A stretch of 64,000 nt of DNA, from contig NZ_CP136964.1 of the NCBI RefSeq assembly GCF_002871345.2, positions 372,001 to 436,000 of the forward strand, given 5' to 3'. The translations under genes and the position numbers were made by a program. Below the pieces are notes generated by a model. The model was not told the DNA's origin and did not search any database. It worked only from the letters and a program-made list of their open reading frames with translations. Each line of letters opens with the position of its first letter. Position 1 is the first letter of the stretch. Shown here one piece after another: positions 44,138-54,458 of this stretch. Source of the stretch: Nosocomiicoccus massiliensis (GTDB lineage Bacteria > Bacillota > Bacilli > Staphylococcales > Salinicoccaceae).

Positions 44138-45208
44138 ATGAAATTAAATGATGATGTAGTCGTATTAACAGGTGGAGGAACAATCGGTCACGTCATGTTA
44201 AATACGTTAATCGCTCCAGAACTGTTAAATGATAACGTAAAGCCATATTACATCGGTTCTAAAACAGGTATTGAAAAAGAAATTATCGAAAAATCCGGTA
44301 TCGAATACTACAGCATTTCAAGTGGTAAGTTACGACGCTATTTATCATTTGAAAATATTAAAGATGTATTTAAGGTGACAAAAGGCATTTTTGATGCGAG
44401 ACGTATATTAAAAAAGTTACAACCGAAATTCGTCTTTTCAAAAGGTGGTTTTGTGTCAGTACCAGTTGTACTCGCAGCAAAAAGTTTGAATATACCCGTC
44501 TATATTCATGAGTCAGATATTTCTCCAGGACTAGCGAATAAAATTGCTGGTAAATTTGCTAAAAAGATATTTGTCACTTTCGAAAAGACGTTAAACTTTG
44601 TCGATTCAAATAAATCTGAGTATGTAGGACCTGTCATTCGTGAAGAATTGCTACATGGTAGTAAAGAGATTGCAGAGAACATTACTGGACTAGATCCGAA
44701 TAAACCGACAATTATGTTTATCGGAGGGAGTTTAGGGGCAAAATCTATAAACGATTTAGTGCATAACCATTTAGATACTTTTGTAGACCAATACCAAGTC
44801 ATTCATATAACTGGTCCAGATAACATTCGTGAAGATATTAGTCATCCTAATTATCGCCAATACGAATTCGTACAACATGAACTCGCACATTTCTATAAAA
44901 TTTCTGACGTCGTGATTTCACGTAGTGGAGCAAACGTTATTTACGAATTACTACTCCTTAAGCAACCGATGCTTTTAATCCCATTACCGTTATCTCAAAG
45001 TCGTGGAGACCAAATTGAAAACGCTGAGTACTTTAAAAGTAAGGGATATGCTGAAACGATTGAAGATGAATCTATAACTCCAAAACGAATCATTGACAAT
45101 ATTAGGAAAATCGAAAATAATAAACTAGAATACATTAAAAATATGGAGACATTTACAGCGGGGATGACACCAAAACGCTTAACAGAACATCTACTTAAGG
45201 AGGAGTAA
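44138..45208 (+). CDS. murG: UDP-GlcNAc:lipid I GlcNAc-transferase MurG
   Basis: Converts lipid I to lipid II on the inner face of the membrane in peptidoglycan synthesis. The 356-residue protein has the glycine loop 'LTGGGTIGHVMLN', 'FSKGGFVSVPVVLAAK', 'HESDISPGLANK', the second glycine loop 'FIGGSLGAKSIN', 'VISRSGANVIYELL' and 'LPLSQSRGDQIENA', the typical GT28 motif order. It resembles the S. aureus enzyme closely in the 'SSGKLRRYLSFENIKDVFKV' part. It lies apart from the dcw cluster, as in staphylococci. AAGAGG precedes the ATG. Confidence 0.96.
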   Translation: MKLNDDVVVLTGGGTIGHVMLNTLIAPELLNDNVKPYYIGSKTGIEKEIIEKSGIEYYSISSGKLRRYLSFENIKDVFKVTKGIFDARRILKKLQPKFVFSKGGFVSVPVVLAAKSLNIPVYIHESDISPGLANKIAGKFAKKIFVTFEKTLNFVDSNKSEYVGPVIREELLHGSKEIAENITGLDPNKPTIMFIGGSLGAKSINDLVHNHLDTFVDQYQVIHITGPDNIREDISHPNYRQYEFVQHELAHFYKISDVVISRSGANVIYELLLLKQPMLLIPLPLSQSRGDQIENAEYFKSKGYAETIEDESITPKRIIDNIRKIENNKLEYIKNMETFTAGMTPKRLTEHLLKEE

Positions 45209-45210
45209 AT

Positions 45211-45828
45211 ATGAGTCGTGACAAGAAAATATCACTGTTTATCGTATTTACTCTAATATTTGGTGTGATTGCAGTGTTTCACGAATCACGTGTCGGTCGT
45301 TATATCGACCGCGAAGTGTATGAGTTTATCTATGCGTCAGAAAGTTTTTTAACAACTGCATTATTTTTAGGGGTCACTCAACTCGGTGAAGTTATCTCAA
45401 TGATTATTCTCTCAATCATTGTCATTGCGATTTTACTGTTATACAGAATGAACATTCACGCATTGTTTTTGGTCGTCTCAATGTTAATATCTAGCATTTT
45501 AATTCCTGTTCTGAAACATTCATTCGACAGAGAGCGTCCGGCGTTTTTACGCTTAATTGAAATTGGTGGATTTAGTTTTCCGAGTGGACACAGTCTCGGT
45601 TCGACCATATTTTTTGGAAGTTTGATGGTGTTAATAAAACATACGAATTTAAATCATAAAGCTGTACTGTATGCACTTTGTGCTGTCGCAATTTTACTTA
45701 TTTGCTCGTCACGCGTATATCTCGGCGTCCATTTTCCAACAGACGTTCTCGCAGGCATGGCAATCGGAGCAGCGACAGTTTCTTTAGTATCATGGATATT
45801 CCATGGAAAATTTAAAGATATAAAATAA
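45211..45828 (+). CDS. PAP2-family membrane phosphatase
   Basis: A 205-residue protein with five or six transmembrane helices and the three PAP2 motifs: KHSFDRERP (K-X6-RP), 'PSGHSLGS' and 'SRVYLGVHFPTDV' (S-R-X5-H-X3-D). Such enzymes dephosphorylate undecaprenyl or phosphatidylglycerol phosphate; right next to murG an undecaprenyl-PP phosphatase role in lipid carrier recycling is attractive but is inference. It starts 2 bases after the murG stop, with AGGAGGAG upstream. Confidence 0.9.
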   Translation: MSRDKKISLFIVFTLIFGVIAVFHESRVGRYIDREVYEFIYASESFLTTALFLGVTQLGEVISMIILSIIVIAILLLYRMNIHALFLVVSMLISSILIPVLKHSFDRERPAFLRLIEIGGFSFPSGHSLGSTIFFGSLMVLIKHTNLNHKAVLYALCAVAILLICSSRVYLGVHFPTDVLAGMAIGAATVSLVSWIFHGKFKDIK

Positions 45829-45849
45829 TTCATGAAGTAGGTGGATCTA

Positions 45850-46473
45850 TTGATTACTCATTTATATGAATCAATCACTCTTGAGAATGACAGAATTAAA
45901 TTAATTCCGATGCAGTTGTCCCACGCAAAAGATTTACAAAAAGTAAACCATGAAAGTATATGGACGTATATGTTATATCAAGCTATCACTGAAGAGCAGA
46001 TGACTGAATGGGTCTCAAGTGCAATAGATTCACGTAACAACATGCAGGCAATTCCGTTTGTCGTCATTTTAAAATCAACAGATGAAGTGCTCGGTAGTAC
46101 AAGAATTCAGCATATCGACTATGAACGACAAAGTTGCGAGATTGGTGCCAGTTGGTTTGGAACGAGTGCACAACGTACTTTTGTAAACTCTGACTCAAAG
46201 TTTTTACTGCTCGAATTTTGTTTTGAAGTAATGGGTATGATGCGTGTTCAAATTCGTGCTGATGAAAGAAATGTGCGTTCAAATAAAGCAATCGAGAGAC
46301 TCGGATTTACAAAAGAAGGAGTCTTAAGAAAAGAACGTGCACTCCATGGCATACCTAGAAACTTAGTCGTATACTCAATAATTGATGATGAATGGCCAGA
46401 AGTGAAAAAGAACTTAATCATACGACAACAAAGCTATAGTAATGATACTCCAGGTAAAGTTTCTGGTGTGTAA
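45850..46473 (+). CDS. GNAT-family N-acetyltransferase (RimJ/RimL type)
   Basis: A 207-residue acetyl-CoA-dependent acetyltransferase of the RimL-like family. The fold markers are 'GSTRIQHIDYERQSCEIGASWFG' and 'VQIRADERNVRSNKAIERLGFTKEGVLRKER', the acetyl-CoA binding and C-terminal motifs. The substrate is not predictable. The start is taken as TTG at 45850 because AGGTGG ends 5 bases before it; GTG at 45841 overlaps that site. A GNAT gene between murG and arlRS is also present in S. aureus. Confidence 0.85.
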   Translation: MITHLYESITLENDRIKLIPMQLSHAKDLQKVNHESIWTYMLYQAITEEQMTEWVSSAIDSRNNMQAIPFVVILKSTDEVLGSTRIQHIDYERQSCEIGASWFGTSAQRTFVNSDSKFLLLEFCFEVMGMMRVQIRADERNVRSNKAIERLGFTKEGVLRKERALHGIPRNLVVYSIIDDEWPEVKKNLIIRQQSYSNDTPGKVSGV

Positions 46474-46477
46474 TAGA

Positions 46478-46517
46478 ACTCCGGTTAAAGTTTTTGCTTT
46501 AATCGGAGTATTTTTTA
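46478..46517 (+). terminator. Rho-independent terminator before arlR
   Basis: ACTCCGGTTAAAG pairs with CTTTAATCGGAGT (one G-T pair) around a TTTTTG loop, followed by TATTTTTTAT. Confidence 0.92.
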
Positions 46518-46570
46518 TGATAATTTTAGAGATAATATTCAAAATGATATAGTTAACTTGAGGTGAGACG

Positions 46571-47239
46571 ATGCCAAACATTTTAGTTGTCGAAGATGAA
46601 CAAAATTTAGCACGTTTTCTAGAGCTTGAACTCACTTATGAAGGCTATGACGTAGAAGTAACGTTCGACGGATTAAGTGGGCTAGAACATGCTTTAGACA
46701 AAGATTACGACTGTATATTACTCGATTTAATGTTGCCAGAGTTAAATGGATTAGAAGTATGTCGTAAAATTAGAAAAGAAAAAGACACACCAATTATTAT
46801 GATTACAGCAAAAGATACAACATATGAAAAGGTAATTGGCTTAGATTATGGCGCAGACGATTATATCGTTAAACCATTTGAAATTGAAGAGCTACTCGCA
46901 CGCATTCGCGTCATTATGAGACGCAGAAAAGTACACGAGTCGAATATATTAGAATCAAACGGTATAACAATTGATTTATCAGCATATAAAGTACTCGTCA
47001 ATGAAACAGAACTAGACTTAACAAAAACAGAATTCGAATTATTACGATTACTCATTGAAAACGAGAATATTGTATTAAAACGTGAGACGATTCTAGATCA
47101 AATTTGGGGATACGATAACGAAGTTGAAACGAACGTCGTTGACGTTTACATTCGTTATTTACGAAATAAGCTCAAACAATATGACCTCGATAAAATTATC
47201 GAAACTGTTCGGGGTGTTGGGTATGTGATTCGAGAATGA
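46571..47239 (+). CDS. arlR: Response regulator ArlR (OmpR/PhoB family)
   Basis: DNA-binding half of the ArlRS two-component system, which in S. aureus controls autolysis, adhesion, metal limitation responses and virulence. The 222-residue protein has a receiver domain with phospho-acceptor D52 ('[10 protein letters not shown]'), acidic pocket E8/D9, and the switch 'ITAKDTT', followed by a winged-helix domain ending '[38 protein letters not shown]'. Its stop overlaps the arlS start (ATGA). GAGGTGAG lies upstream of the ATG. Confidence 0.95.
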   Translation: MPNILVVEDEQNLARFLELELTYEGYDVEVTFDGLSGLEHALDKDYDCILLDLMLPELNGLEVCRKIRKEKDTPIIMITAKDTTYEKVIGLDYGADDYIVKPFEIEELLARIRVIMRRRKVHESNILESNGITIDLSAYKVLVNETELDLTKTEFELLRLLIENENIVLKRETILDQIWGYDNEVETNVVDVYIRYLRNKLKQYDLDKIIETVRGVGYVIRE

Positions 47240-48588
47240 AAACCTCTCTAAGATCAAGGTGGATGCGGTTAGCAATTTTGATAATCACGGGTTCTTTTAT
47301 TATGTTCAGTACGTTCTTAATTTATGCAACGAGTATATATTTAAAAGATTTACAGTACCGTGCAGCTGATAGAAGTGCTGTTGAATTACATTCTTTGTAT
47401 TCAACGACACCGATCAACGCGATTACTGAACGCGATATTTATACGAGTCTTTATGATAATCAAAAATTTGTACTCTTTACGATGAGCGGTGAAGAAGTGT
47501 ACCGTTGGCCGAGTAAGGATCAGTCTTATAATGTACCACGTGAACAAATTATTAACCCGGATTTTTATCCGATGGAAATCAATGACAAAAAATATATCGT
47601 AAAAACTGTCATGATAGAATCAGAATATTGGAATGGATATATTGCAATCATTCACCCGATGCAAGAGTATTATACAATTTTACAAATGATAATTATTATC
47701 GCAACGATTATCGCATTTATGTCGATATCCGTGACATCTGTCATTAGTTACTTTATTTCTGGACAAATGGTACGTCCAATATACCGATTTACAAAGCAAC
47801 TTCAGTACGTTGAAAATAACGGGTTTTCTGAACGTCTCGATTTACGAACGAATTTATCAGAAATTGATTACATGGTTGTTTCATTTAACAAAATGATGGA
47901 TACACTTGAAGAGTCATTTAATCAGCAAAAGCAATTTGTAGAAGATGCATCACATGAACTACGTACGCCTCTACAGATTGTTCAAGGGCATTTAAATTTA
48001 ATAAACCGATGGGGTAAAAATGACAAAGCGGTACTTGAAGAGTCACTTCAAATTTCTATCGATGAGATGGGGCGTATTACTAAATTAATTGAAGAATTGT
48101 TAGAGTTAACAAAAAATGAAAACAAACAAAAACTCGTCCTTGAGCCAATTGATTTAAACAATGAAATTTTAAGTCGCGTCAATGCGATGAGGCAACTTCA
48201 TCCGTCTTATACATTTACTACTGATTTAAAAGATGATTTATATTACGCTATAAGTCAGCATCAGTTTGAACAAATACTCGTTATCTTCCTAGATAATGCC
48301 GTAAAATACGATAATAAAAATAAATCAATTCATATCGTATCTAAACAAATGAGTAATAAAATTAAAATTGAAATATCTGACAAAGGAGTCGGGATTCCTA
48401 AAGAAGAGGTCAATAAAGTCTTCGACCGTTTTTATAGAGTCGATAAATCAAGAAGTCGTGAACTCGGTGGTAATGGACTTGGATTATCGATTGCTAAAAA
48501 AATTATTGAAGCAAACGGTGGAAACGTGTATATCACAAGTAAAATTAATGAAGGAACGACAATTCATATTGAATTTCCTTTAAAGTAA
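47236..48588 (+). CDS. arlS: Sensor histidine kinase ArlS
   Basis: Membrane sensor for ArlR. The 450-residue protein has two transmembrane helices (about 10-32 and 152-175) enclosing an extracellular sensor loop, a HAMP domain, the dimerisation domain with phospho-acceptor H240 in '[13 protein letters not shown]', and an ATPase domain with N ('[14 protein letters not shown]'), G1 ('ISDKGVGIP'), F and G2 ('[13 protein letters not shown]') boxes. The overlap with arlR ensures balanced synthesis. Confidence 0.95.
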   Translation: MKTSLRSRWMRLAILIITGSFIMFSTFLIYATSIYLKDLQYRAADRSAVELHSLYSTTPINAITERDIYTSLYDNQKFVLFTMSGEEVYRWPSKDQSYNVPREQIINPDFYPMEINDKKYIVKTVMIESEYWNGYIAIIHPMQEYYTILQMIIIIATIIAFMSISVTSVISYFISGQMVRPIYRFTKQLQYVENNGFSERLDLRTNLSEIDYMVVSFNKMMDTLEESFNQQKQFVEDASHELRTPLQIVQGHLNLINRWGKNDKAVLEESLQISIDEMGRITKLIEELLELTKNENKQKLVLEPIDLNNEILSRVNAMRQLHPSYTFTTDLKDDLYYAISQHQFEQILVIFLDNAVKYDNKNKSIHIVSKQMSNKIKIEISDKGVGIPKEEVNKVFDRFYRVDKSRSRELGGNGLGLSIAKKIIEANGGNVYITSKINEGTTIHIEFPLK

Positions 48589-48683
48589 AATTATATCGCT
48601 TAAGACAGGTCATTTACTTTAAAGGATAGCTTTAAAATGGTAAACTTATAGCGAGTAACAAATACACAGAAGAGGTGTCTTAT

Positions 48684-51464
48684 ATGAAAGAGAAGGCGTA
48701 TGATCACGCGCCTGTTAGTTTCGGAACAAACCTTGGGTTAATCTTAGAATACTACGATATGTATTTAGAGGACCCGAATAGTGTTTCTGAGGAGATGCAA
48801 ATTTTATTTGAGTCAATTTTAAACAATGATACTCAATTTAGCGCTCCGAGAACAGGTAGCTCAAGTAGCAAATTAGAGAACATTATTAAGTGGGTAACTG
48901 ATATTCGTACTTACGGTCATTTAGTGGCTGACGTTTATCCGGTGTATCCTCCTGAAATTAAAAACAAACCTGATTTCAGTTTTGAAAGTTATGGATTTAC
49001 TGAAGAGGATCTTAAAAACGTTTCTGTTGAAACGATTAGTCCATATTTAGTAGATACTTTTGATAATGCACTCGATGCGATTCATCATTTAAAAGATACG
49101 TATACTTCACCATTATCTTTTGAATTCTCACACATTAACAACGAAGAAGAAAGAGAATGGTTCAAAAAGTATACAGAAACAAAAGGGCAACCGAATTATG
49201 ATAACGATCAAAAAATAGCACTATTTAAAGAATTATCAAAAGTTGAAGGTTTCGAAAAATATTTACAAAAAAACTTCGTAGGAGCAAAACGTTTCTCTAT
49301 TGAAGGTGTAGACTCTTTAGTACCGATGTTAAATCATCTACTTAAGAAAATGGCCGAAGATAAATTACAACACCTTCAAATTGGGATGGCACACCGTGGA
49401 CGCCTAAACGTCTTAACTCATGTATTACAAAAACCATACGAAATGATGTTAAGTGAATTCATGTCAACGGACGCTATGAAATTCTTACCAACTGATGAAT
49501 CTCTAGCAATTACTAACGGTTGGATGGGAGACGTTAAATATCACCTCGGTGGGGTTAAAACATTAAATGATAACGATCTTGAGCAAACAGTTACACTTGC
49601 TAATAATCCGTCTCACTTAGAAATCGTTGGACCTGTCGTACAAGGTAAAACACGTGCAGCACAAGAACAAAACGATGTAGCCGGCGAAAGTGTACAAGAC
49701 AAAAATGCATCATTTGCAGTAGTTGTTCATGGAGACGCTGCGTTTCCAGCTCAAGGTGTAAACCCTGAAGCAATGAACATGAGTGACCTAAATGGTTACA
49801 CTGTCGGTGGTTCTATTCACATCATTACGAATAACCGTATCGGATTCACAACAGAAGAATGGGACGGTCGTTCAACGCTTTACTCAAGTGATATCGCAAA
49901 AGGATTTGATATCCCTGTATTACACGTTAACAACGACAAACCAGAATATGTATTAAAAGCAATTGAACTAGCATTTGAATACCGTCAAACATTCAACCGT
50001 GATATCGTTATCGACCTCATCGGATACCGTCGAATGGGGCATAACGAAATGGATGAACCAATGACAACGAACCCAATGCTTTACAATGAAATTAAAAACT
50101 ATCCAACAATTGAACACTTATATGGTGATCAATTAGTTGAGGAATCAGTAATTTCTAAAGACCAAAAATCAGAAATTATTGATAATGTTGAAAAAGAAAT
50201 TCGTTCAGCACACGATAAAATCGATAAAAACGATACGATTGTAAGTGGTGAAATCGAACATCCTGAATTCGTGTTCGGTAAACAGAAAAACGAAGCTGAC
50301 GAAACGATTACGAAAGAACGTTTAGAAAAAATTACTGAAGAATTATTAACTTATAACGGTGATTTTGAGGTATTCAAACGACTTTCTAAAGTTTTAGAAA
50401 GAAGAAAGTTAGCATTTGAAGATGACTCAGCTGGTATCGACTGGGGTCACGCTGAAGCACTTGCGTTTGCTACATTACTTCAAGACGGTACACCAATTCG
50501 CTTTACAGGTGAAGATGCAGAACGTGGTACGTTCGCACACCGTAACGCTGTGTTACATGATCCTGAAAGCGGAGAAAAATATACACCGTTAAAAAATATT
50601 AGTGACGCGAAAGCATCATTTGATATTTATAACTCACCGTTATCAGAACTTGCAGCATTAGCATATGAATATGGTTATAACGTTCAAAATAAAGACGTCT
50701 TAACAATTTGGGAAGCACAATACGGTGACTTCGTAAACATGGCACAGCCAATCATTGATACGTTTATTTCTGCAGCGCATTCTAAATGGGGAGAAACGAC
50801 AGGCTTAACGATGTTACTTCCTCATGCACAAGAAGGACAAGGTCCTGAACACTCAAGTGCAAGAATTGAAAGATTCTTACAGTTATGTGCAGAAAACAAC
50901 ATGATCGTGGCGAACTTATCATCAAGTGCGAACTACTTCCATCTATTAAGACGACAAGCACAAAACTTAAACACTGATTTAATGCGTCCATTAGTACTTA
51001 CTTCACCGAAAAGTTTACTAAGAAACCAAACAGCATCTAGACCAGTTTCAGAGTTTGTAAATGGTACATTTAAAGAAATCATTTATAATAACGAAAAGCC
51101 TAAATCAGTTAAAACGGTTTTAATCGCTAGTGGTAAAGTAGCAGTTGAACTAGAAGAAAATCTTAAAAAAGAAGAAGACACTTCTAAGTTATTAATTAAA
51201 TTAGAGCAACTATATCCATTCCCAGAGGAAGAAATTAAAGAAGTTCTAAGTACTCTACCAAAATTAGAAGAAGTTAGATTTGTACAAGAGGAGCCTAAAA
51301 ACCAAGGTTCATATCGTTTCGTAGAACCGTACTTACGCGATCTACTCGATGACAAAATCGCTTTAAGCTATGTTGGAAGAAACGAAAGTGCGTCTCCTGC
51401 AGAAGGAAACGCAGGTATTTATAAATTAATTCAAGATAGAATCATTAAAGAAGCATTGAAATAA
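48684..51464 (+). CDS. odhA: 2-oxoglutarate dehydrogenase E1 component
   Basis: Thiamine-diphosphate enzyme that decarboxylates 2-oxoglutarate in the TCA cycle and passes the succinyl group to the E2 lipoyl arm. The 926-residue protein has the short N-terminal E2-contact segment ('NLGLILEYYDMYLEDPNSVSEEMQILFES'), 'GMAHRGRLNVLTHVLQKPYEMMLSEF', the ThDP motif around 'GDAAFPAQGVNPEAMNM...TNNRIGF', and the C-terminal transketolase domain. ATG at 48684 follows AGAGGTG by 6 bases; the GTG at 48675 lies in that site. Confidence 0.96.
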   Translation: MKEKAYDHAPVSFGTNLGLILEYYDMYLEDPNSVSEEMQILFESILNNDTQFSAPRTGSSSSKLENIIKWVTDIRTYGHLVADVYPVYPPEIKNKPDFSFESYGFTEEDLKNVSVETISPYLVDTFDNALDAIHHLKDTYTSPLSFEFSHINNEEEREWFKKYTETKGQPNYDNDQKIALFKELSKVEGFEKYLQKNFVGAKRFSIEGVDSLVPMLNHLLKKMAEDKLQHLQIGMAHRGRLNVLTHVLQKPYEMMLSEFMSTDAMKFLPTDESLAITNGWMGDVKYHLGGVKTLNDNDLEQTVTLANNPSHLEIVGPVVQGKTRAAQEQNDVAGESVQDKNASFAVVVHGDAAFPAQGVNPEAMNMSDLNGYTVGGSIHIITNNRIGFTTEEWDGRSTLYSSDIAKGFDIPVLHVNNDKPEYVLKAIELAFEYRQTFNRDIVIDLIGYRRMGHNEMDEPMTTNPMLYNEIKNYPTIEHLYGDQLVEESVISKDQKSEIIDNVEKEIRSAHDKIDKNDTIVSGEIEHPEFVFGKQKNEADETITKERLEKITEELLTYNGDFEVFKRLSKVLERRKLAFEDDSAGIDWGHAEALAFATLLQDGTPIRFTGEDAERGTFAHRNAVLHDPESGEKYTPLKNISDAKASFDIYNSPLSELAALAYEYGYNVQNKDVLTIWEAQYGDFVNMAQPIIDTFISAAHSKWGETTGLTMLLPHAQEGQGPEHSSARIERFLQLCAENNMIVANLSSSANYFHLLRRQAQNLNTDLMRPLVLTSPKSLLRNQTASRPVSEFVNGTFKEIIYNNEKPKSVKTVLIASGKVAVELEENLKKEEDTSKLLIKLEQLYPFPEEEIKEVLSTLPKLEEVRFVQEEPKNQGSYRFVEPYLRDLLDDKIALSYVGRNESASPAEGNAGIYKLIQDRIIKEALK

Positions 51465-51480
51465 GAGGAGAAGATAGAGA

Positions 51481-52707
51481 ATGAGTGAAATTATCGTTCC
51501 AGAGCTCGCAGAATCGATTACAGAAGGTACGATTGCGACTTGGTTTAAAAAAGTTGGAGACAGTGTTGAAAAAGGGGAAGCTGTTTTAGAACTTGAAACT
51601 GACAAAGTCAACGTTGAAATTGTCAGTGAAGAAGATGGTGTAATTTCTGAAGTGAAAGCTGAAGAAGGAGACACTGTTGAAGTCGGACAAGTTGTTGCTG
51701 TAGTTGGTGAAGGCAGTGGTGCACCTAAAGCAGAAGAGACTAAAGCAGAAGAAGCTAAAGAAGAGAAAAAAGAAGAAGTTAAAGAAGAAACAGTAGTTGA
51801 ATCTAAAGAAGATTCACAAATCGTTGCAACGCCTTCAGCGCGTAAATTAGCACGTGAAAAAGGCATCGACTTAGCTGACATTAACGCTGCAGATCCAAGA
51901 GGTCTAGTACGTTCACATGACGTTAATAATCATGTCAACGCGCCTAAAGAAGCACCTAAGGCAGAACAAGCAAAACCAGAAGTTAAAGAACAAGCTACTT
52001 TTGAAAAACCTGTAGTGCGTGAACAGATGTCACGTCGTCGTCAAACGATTGCAAATCGTCTATTAGAAGTTTCTCAATCTACAGCAATGTTAACGACGTT
52101 TAACGAAATCGACATGTCTGCTGTTATGGATTTACGTAAACGTAAAAAAGATCAGTTTATGGAAAGAAATGACGGAACGAAACTTGGCTTCATGTCATTC
52201 TTTACAAAAGCTGTAGTCGCTGCACTTAAAAAATATCCAGCAGTTAACGCTGAAATCGACGGTAAAGATTTAGTTTACAAACAGTTCTATGATATTGCGA
52301 TTGCAGTATCAACTGATGAGGGACTACTTGTACCAGTAATTAGAGATTGTGACCGTAAAAACTTTGCTGAAATTGAAAATGATATTATCGATGTTGCGAC
52401 ACGTGCACGCGATAAGAAATTAACGCTTGATGAAATGACAGGTGGATCATTCACAATTACAAATGGTGGAGTATTCGGTTCATTAATGTCTACGCCGATT
52501 ATTAACGGCACTCAAGCTGCAATCTTAGGTATGCACACGATTCAACAACGTCCAGTAGCAGTAGATGGTAAAGTAGAAATTCGTCCAATGATGTATGTCG
52601 CATTAAGTTACGACCACCGTATCATTGATGGTGCTGAGTCTGTTGGATTCTTAAAAACAATTAAAGAATTAATTGAAAACCCTGAAGACTTACTATTAGA
52701 AGGTTAA
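51481..52707 (+). CDS. odhB: 2-oxoglutarate dehydrogenase E2 (dihydrolipoyl succinyltransferase)
   Basis: Core of the complex; carries the succinyl group on a lipoyl lysine and transfers it to CoA. The 408-residue protein has a lipoyl domain with K42 in '[10 protein letters not shown]', a charged Glu/Lys linker, the E3/E1-binding domain ('[33 protein letters not shown]', about 120-155) and the catalytic domain with H379-RII-D383-G. AGGAGA lies upstream; the gene follows odhA by 16 bases. The E3 gene is not in the window, as usual. Confidence 0.96.
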   Translation: MSEIIVPELAESITEGTIATWFKKVGDSVEKGEAVLELETDKVNVEIVSEEDGVISEVKAEEGDTVEVGQVVAVVGEGSGAPKAEETKAEEAKEEKKEEVKEETVVESKEDSQIVATPSARKLAREKGIDLADINAADPRGLVRSHDVNNHVNAPKEAPKAEQAKPEVKEQATFEKPVVREQMSRRRQTIANRLLEVSQSTAMLTTFNEIDMSAVMDLRKRKKDQFMERNDGTKLGFMSFFTKAVVAALKKYPAVNAEIDGKDLVYKQFYDIAIAVSTDEGLLVPVIRDCDRKNFAEIENDIIDVATRARDKKLTLDEMTGGSFTITNGGVFGSLMSTPIINGTQAAILGMHTIQQRPVAVDGKVEIRPMMYVALSYDHRIIDGAESVGFLKTIKELIENPEDLLLEG

Positions 52708-52710
52708 TAG

Positions 52711-52740
52711 AAGAGGTGCAATATGCACCTCTTTCTTTTT
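52711..52740 (+). terminator. Rho-independent terminator after odhB
   Basis: AAGAGGTGCA / TGCACCTCTT with an ATA loop, followed by TCTTTTT. Confidence 0.88.
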
Positions 52741-52753
52741 AAGGAGAGAATAT

Positions 52754-52954
52754 ATGTTACACGAAACTTGGAAAGATAATCATATTAAAGATGTCAAAGT
52801 CGTTCATACAGATGCAAAAAAGTTTAAAGTATCTGATATGTTAACAGTTGGTAAAACGTATAAAGTCGTTAATGAAACTGAAGAATATTTGTTTGTCATC
52901 GATAATTCTAATAAAGTCGGCGGCTATTATAAAGAATATTTTGAAGAAGTTTAA
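52754..52954 (+). CDS. Small conserved protein (DUF6501-like)
   Basis: A 66-residue soluble protein beginning MLHETWKDNHIKDVKVVHTDAKKF and ending 'NSNKVGGYYKEYFEEV'. It resembles the DUF6501 family of small Firmicute proteins of unknown function in length and in the 'VGKTYKV.NETEEYLFVIDN' centre; I recall this by pattern, so the family name is tentative. AAGGAGAG lies upstream of the ATG. It stands alone between two terminators. Confidence 0.65.
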   Translation: MLHETWKDNHIKDVKVVHTDAKKFKVSDMLTVGKTYKVVNETEEYLFVIDNSNKVGGYYKEYFEEV

Positions 52955-52983
52955 GATGTGCGTTAAGCACATCTTAATTTTTT
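52951..52983 (+). terminator. Rho-independent terminator
   Basis: TTAAGATGTGC / GCACATCTTAA with a GTTAA loop, followed by six Ts; the stem begins at the stop codon of the preceding small gene. Confidence 0.9.
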
Positions 52984-52989
52984 AAAAAA

Positions 52990-53004
52990 AGTTTTCTGAT
53001 AATT
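52990..53004 (+). promoter_or_regulatory. CodY-like box upstream of brnQ
   Basis: AGTTTTCTGATAATT matches the CodY consensus AATTTTCWGAAAATT at 13 of 15 positions and lies 85 bases before the brnQ start. CodY represses branched-chain amino acid uptake in Firmicutes, so the site makes biological sense. Binding is inferred. Confidence 0.6.
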
Positions 53005-53088
53005 CGAAAAACATATAGACATAATGAATTAAGTCATGTAATATGTTGTTTATGCAAAAAGATAAATTAATTTTTTGGAGGTTTAGAA

Positions 53089-54426
53089 ATGAATACTAAA
53101 TATGTATTTGTCGTAGGATTCATGCTGTTCGCGATGTTCTTCGGGGCCGGAAACTTAATTTTCCCACCGTCAATCGGACATGAAAGCGGCGATCACTTTT
53201 GGATTGGAATATTAGGATTTGTAATTACTGGAGTAGGGTTACCACTCATTGCAGTAATTGCAGGTGCCATTTCAAAAGGTGGGTACGATGAGTCACTTAA
53301 TCATATAAGTAAGTGGTTCTCAGTCGTATTTATGGTCGCTATCTTTTTAACAATTGGACCATTCTTTGCGATTCCGAGAACGGCAACAACTGCGTATGAA
53401 CTGTCAGTATTACCATACTTAAGTGGTACAAGCTCATTAAGTTTACTCATCTTCTCGGTGTTATATTTTGTTATTGTTTTCTTAATTGTTTTAAAGCCAG
53501 GATATCTGGTAGATACTATTGGTAAGGCATTAACACCTATTTTATTAATTACTATTATTTTATTAGTCGTTATGGGTATTGTGAGCTACTTAGGTTTAAC
53601 GCCAAATCCAACGGCTGGTGCATTTTTAGAAAAGAACGCCTTTTCAGTAGGATTTACAGAAGGTTATTTAACGATGGATGCAATTGCAGCACTTGTATTT
53701 AGTTTAATCGTTATAAATGCAATACGTGGACTCGGATTCACAGATAAAAAAGATTTACTTAATGGAACAATTAAATCTGCACTCATTGCCGCATCATTAC
53801 TTGGAGTGATTTATGTATCACTCGCATGGATTGGTAACAGAGTTGCTTTACCTGGAGCATTACCTGAAGGTCAAAACTTAGGAACTTATATTTTAACGTT
53901 TGTAGCTGAAGATGTTCTTGGAGGATTTGGAGTATTTATACTAGCAACGATTGTATTCCTTGCTTGTTTAACAACTTGTGTCGGATTAATCGTAGCAGTT
54001 GCAGAGTATTTCAATAAATTAATCCCTAAATTAAGTTATAAAGCATGGGCAGCAATTTGGACACTCGTATCATTAGTACTTGCTAACCAAGGTTTAAGTA
54101 CAATTATCCAAGGGTCAGTTCCAGTACTTATGATCTTATATCCAATCGCAATGACTGTCGTAGCGTTAGTAATTATCACGTATTTTGTACCATCACCAAA
54201 GCTTTCAATGCAAGTTCCAGTATATCTAATTTCGGTTGTTTCAATTCTTGCAGTCGTGTATCGATCAGAATATTTTGGAGTAGCAGCATTAGAAAAGCTA
54301 CCGCTTCAAGTATTAGAAAGTTTACCATTATTCTCTACACAGTTTGAATGGATTCCATTATTAGTTATCGGTTATATCATCGGATATATACTCGGTTCAA
54401 AACAAGAAAAAATTGTATACGAATAG
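53089..54426 (+). CDS. brnQ: Branched-chain amino acid:cation symporter BrnQ
   Basis: Imports leucine, isoleucine and valine with Na+ or H+. The 445-residue protein has about twelve transmembrane helices and the LIVCS family start 'VVGFMLFAMFFGAGNLIFPPSIG', plus 'IGPFFAIPRTATTAYE' and 'NAIRGLGFTDKKDLLNGTIKSALIAA'. TTTGGAGG precedes the ATG. The leader of about 100 bases contains a CodY-like box, suggesting repression when branched-chain amino acids are plentiful. A bidirectional terminator separates it from telA. Confidence 0.95.
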   Translation: MNTKYVFVVGFMLFAMFFGAGNLIFPPSIGHESGDHFWIGILGFVITGVGLPLIAVIAGAISKGGYDESLNHISKWFSVVFMVAIFLTIGPFFAIPRTATTAYELSVLPYLSGTSSLSLLIFSVLYFVIVFLIVLKPGYLVDTIGKALTPILLITIILLVVMGIVSYLGLTPNPTAGAFLEKNAFSVGFTEGYLTMDAIAALVFSLIVINAIRGLGFTDKKDLLNGTIKSALIAASLLGVIYVSLAWIGNRVALPGALPEGQNLGTYILTFVAEDVLGGFGVFILATIVFLACLTTCVGLIVAVAEYFNKLIPKLSYKAWAAIWTLVSLVLANQGLSTIIQGSVPVLMILYPIAMTVVALVIITYFVPSPKLSMQVPVYLISVVSILAVVYRSEYFGVAALEKLPLQVLESLPLFSTQFEWIPLLVIGYIIGYILGSKQEKIVYE

Positions 54427-54428
54427 AA

Positions 54429-54458
54429 AAAAGGAAAGGAGGGGACTCCTTTCCTTTT
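54429..54458. terminator. Bidirectional terminator between brnQ and telA
   Basis: AAAAGGAAAGGAG / CTCCTTTCCTTTT with a GGGA loop; T or A tracts on each side serve both converging genes. Confidence 0.92.

Noticed and set aside
51426..51881. A 151-codon minus-strand frame opposite odhB
   Set aside because: Serine-rich antisense of the Glu/Lys linker and lipoyl domain; typical shadow of a GAA/AAA-rich coding region.
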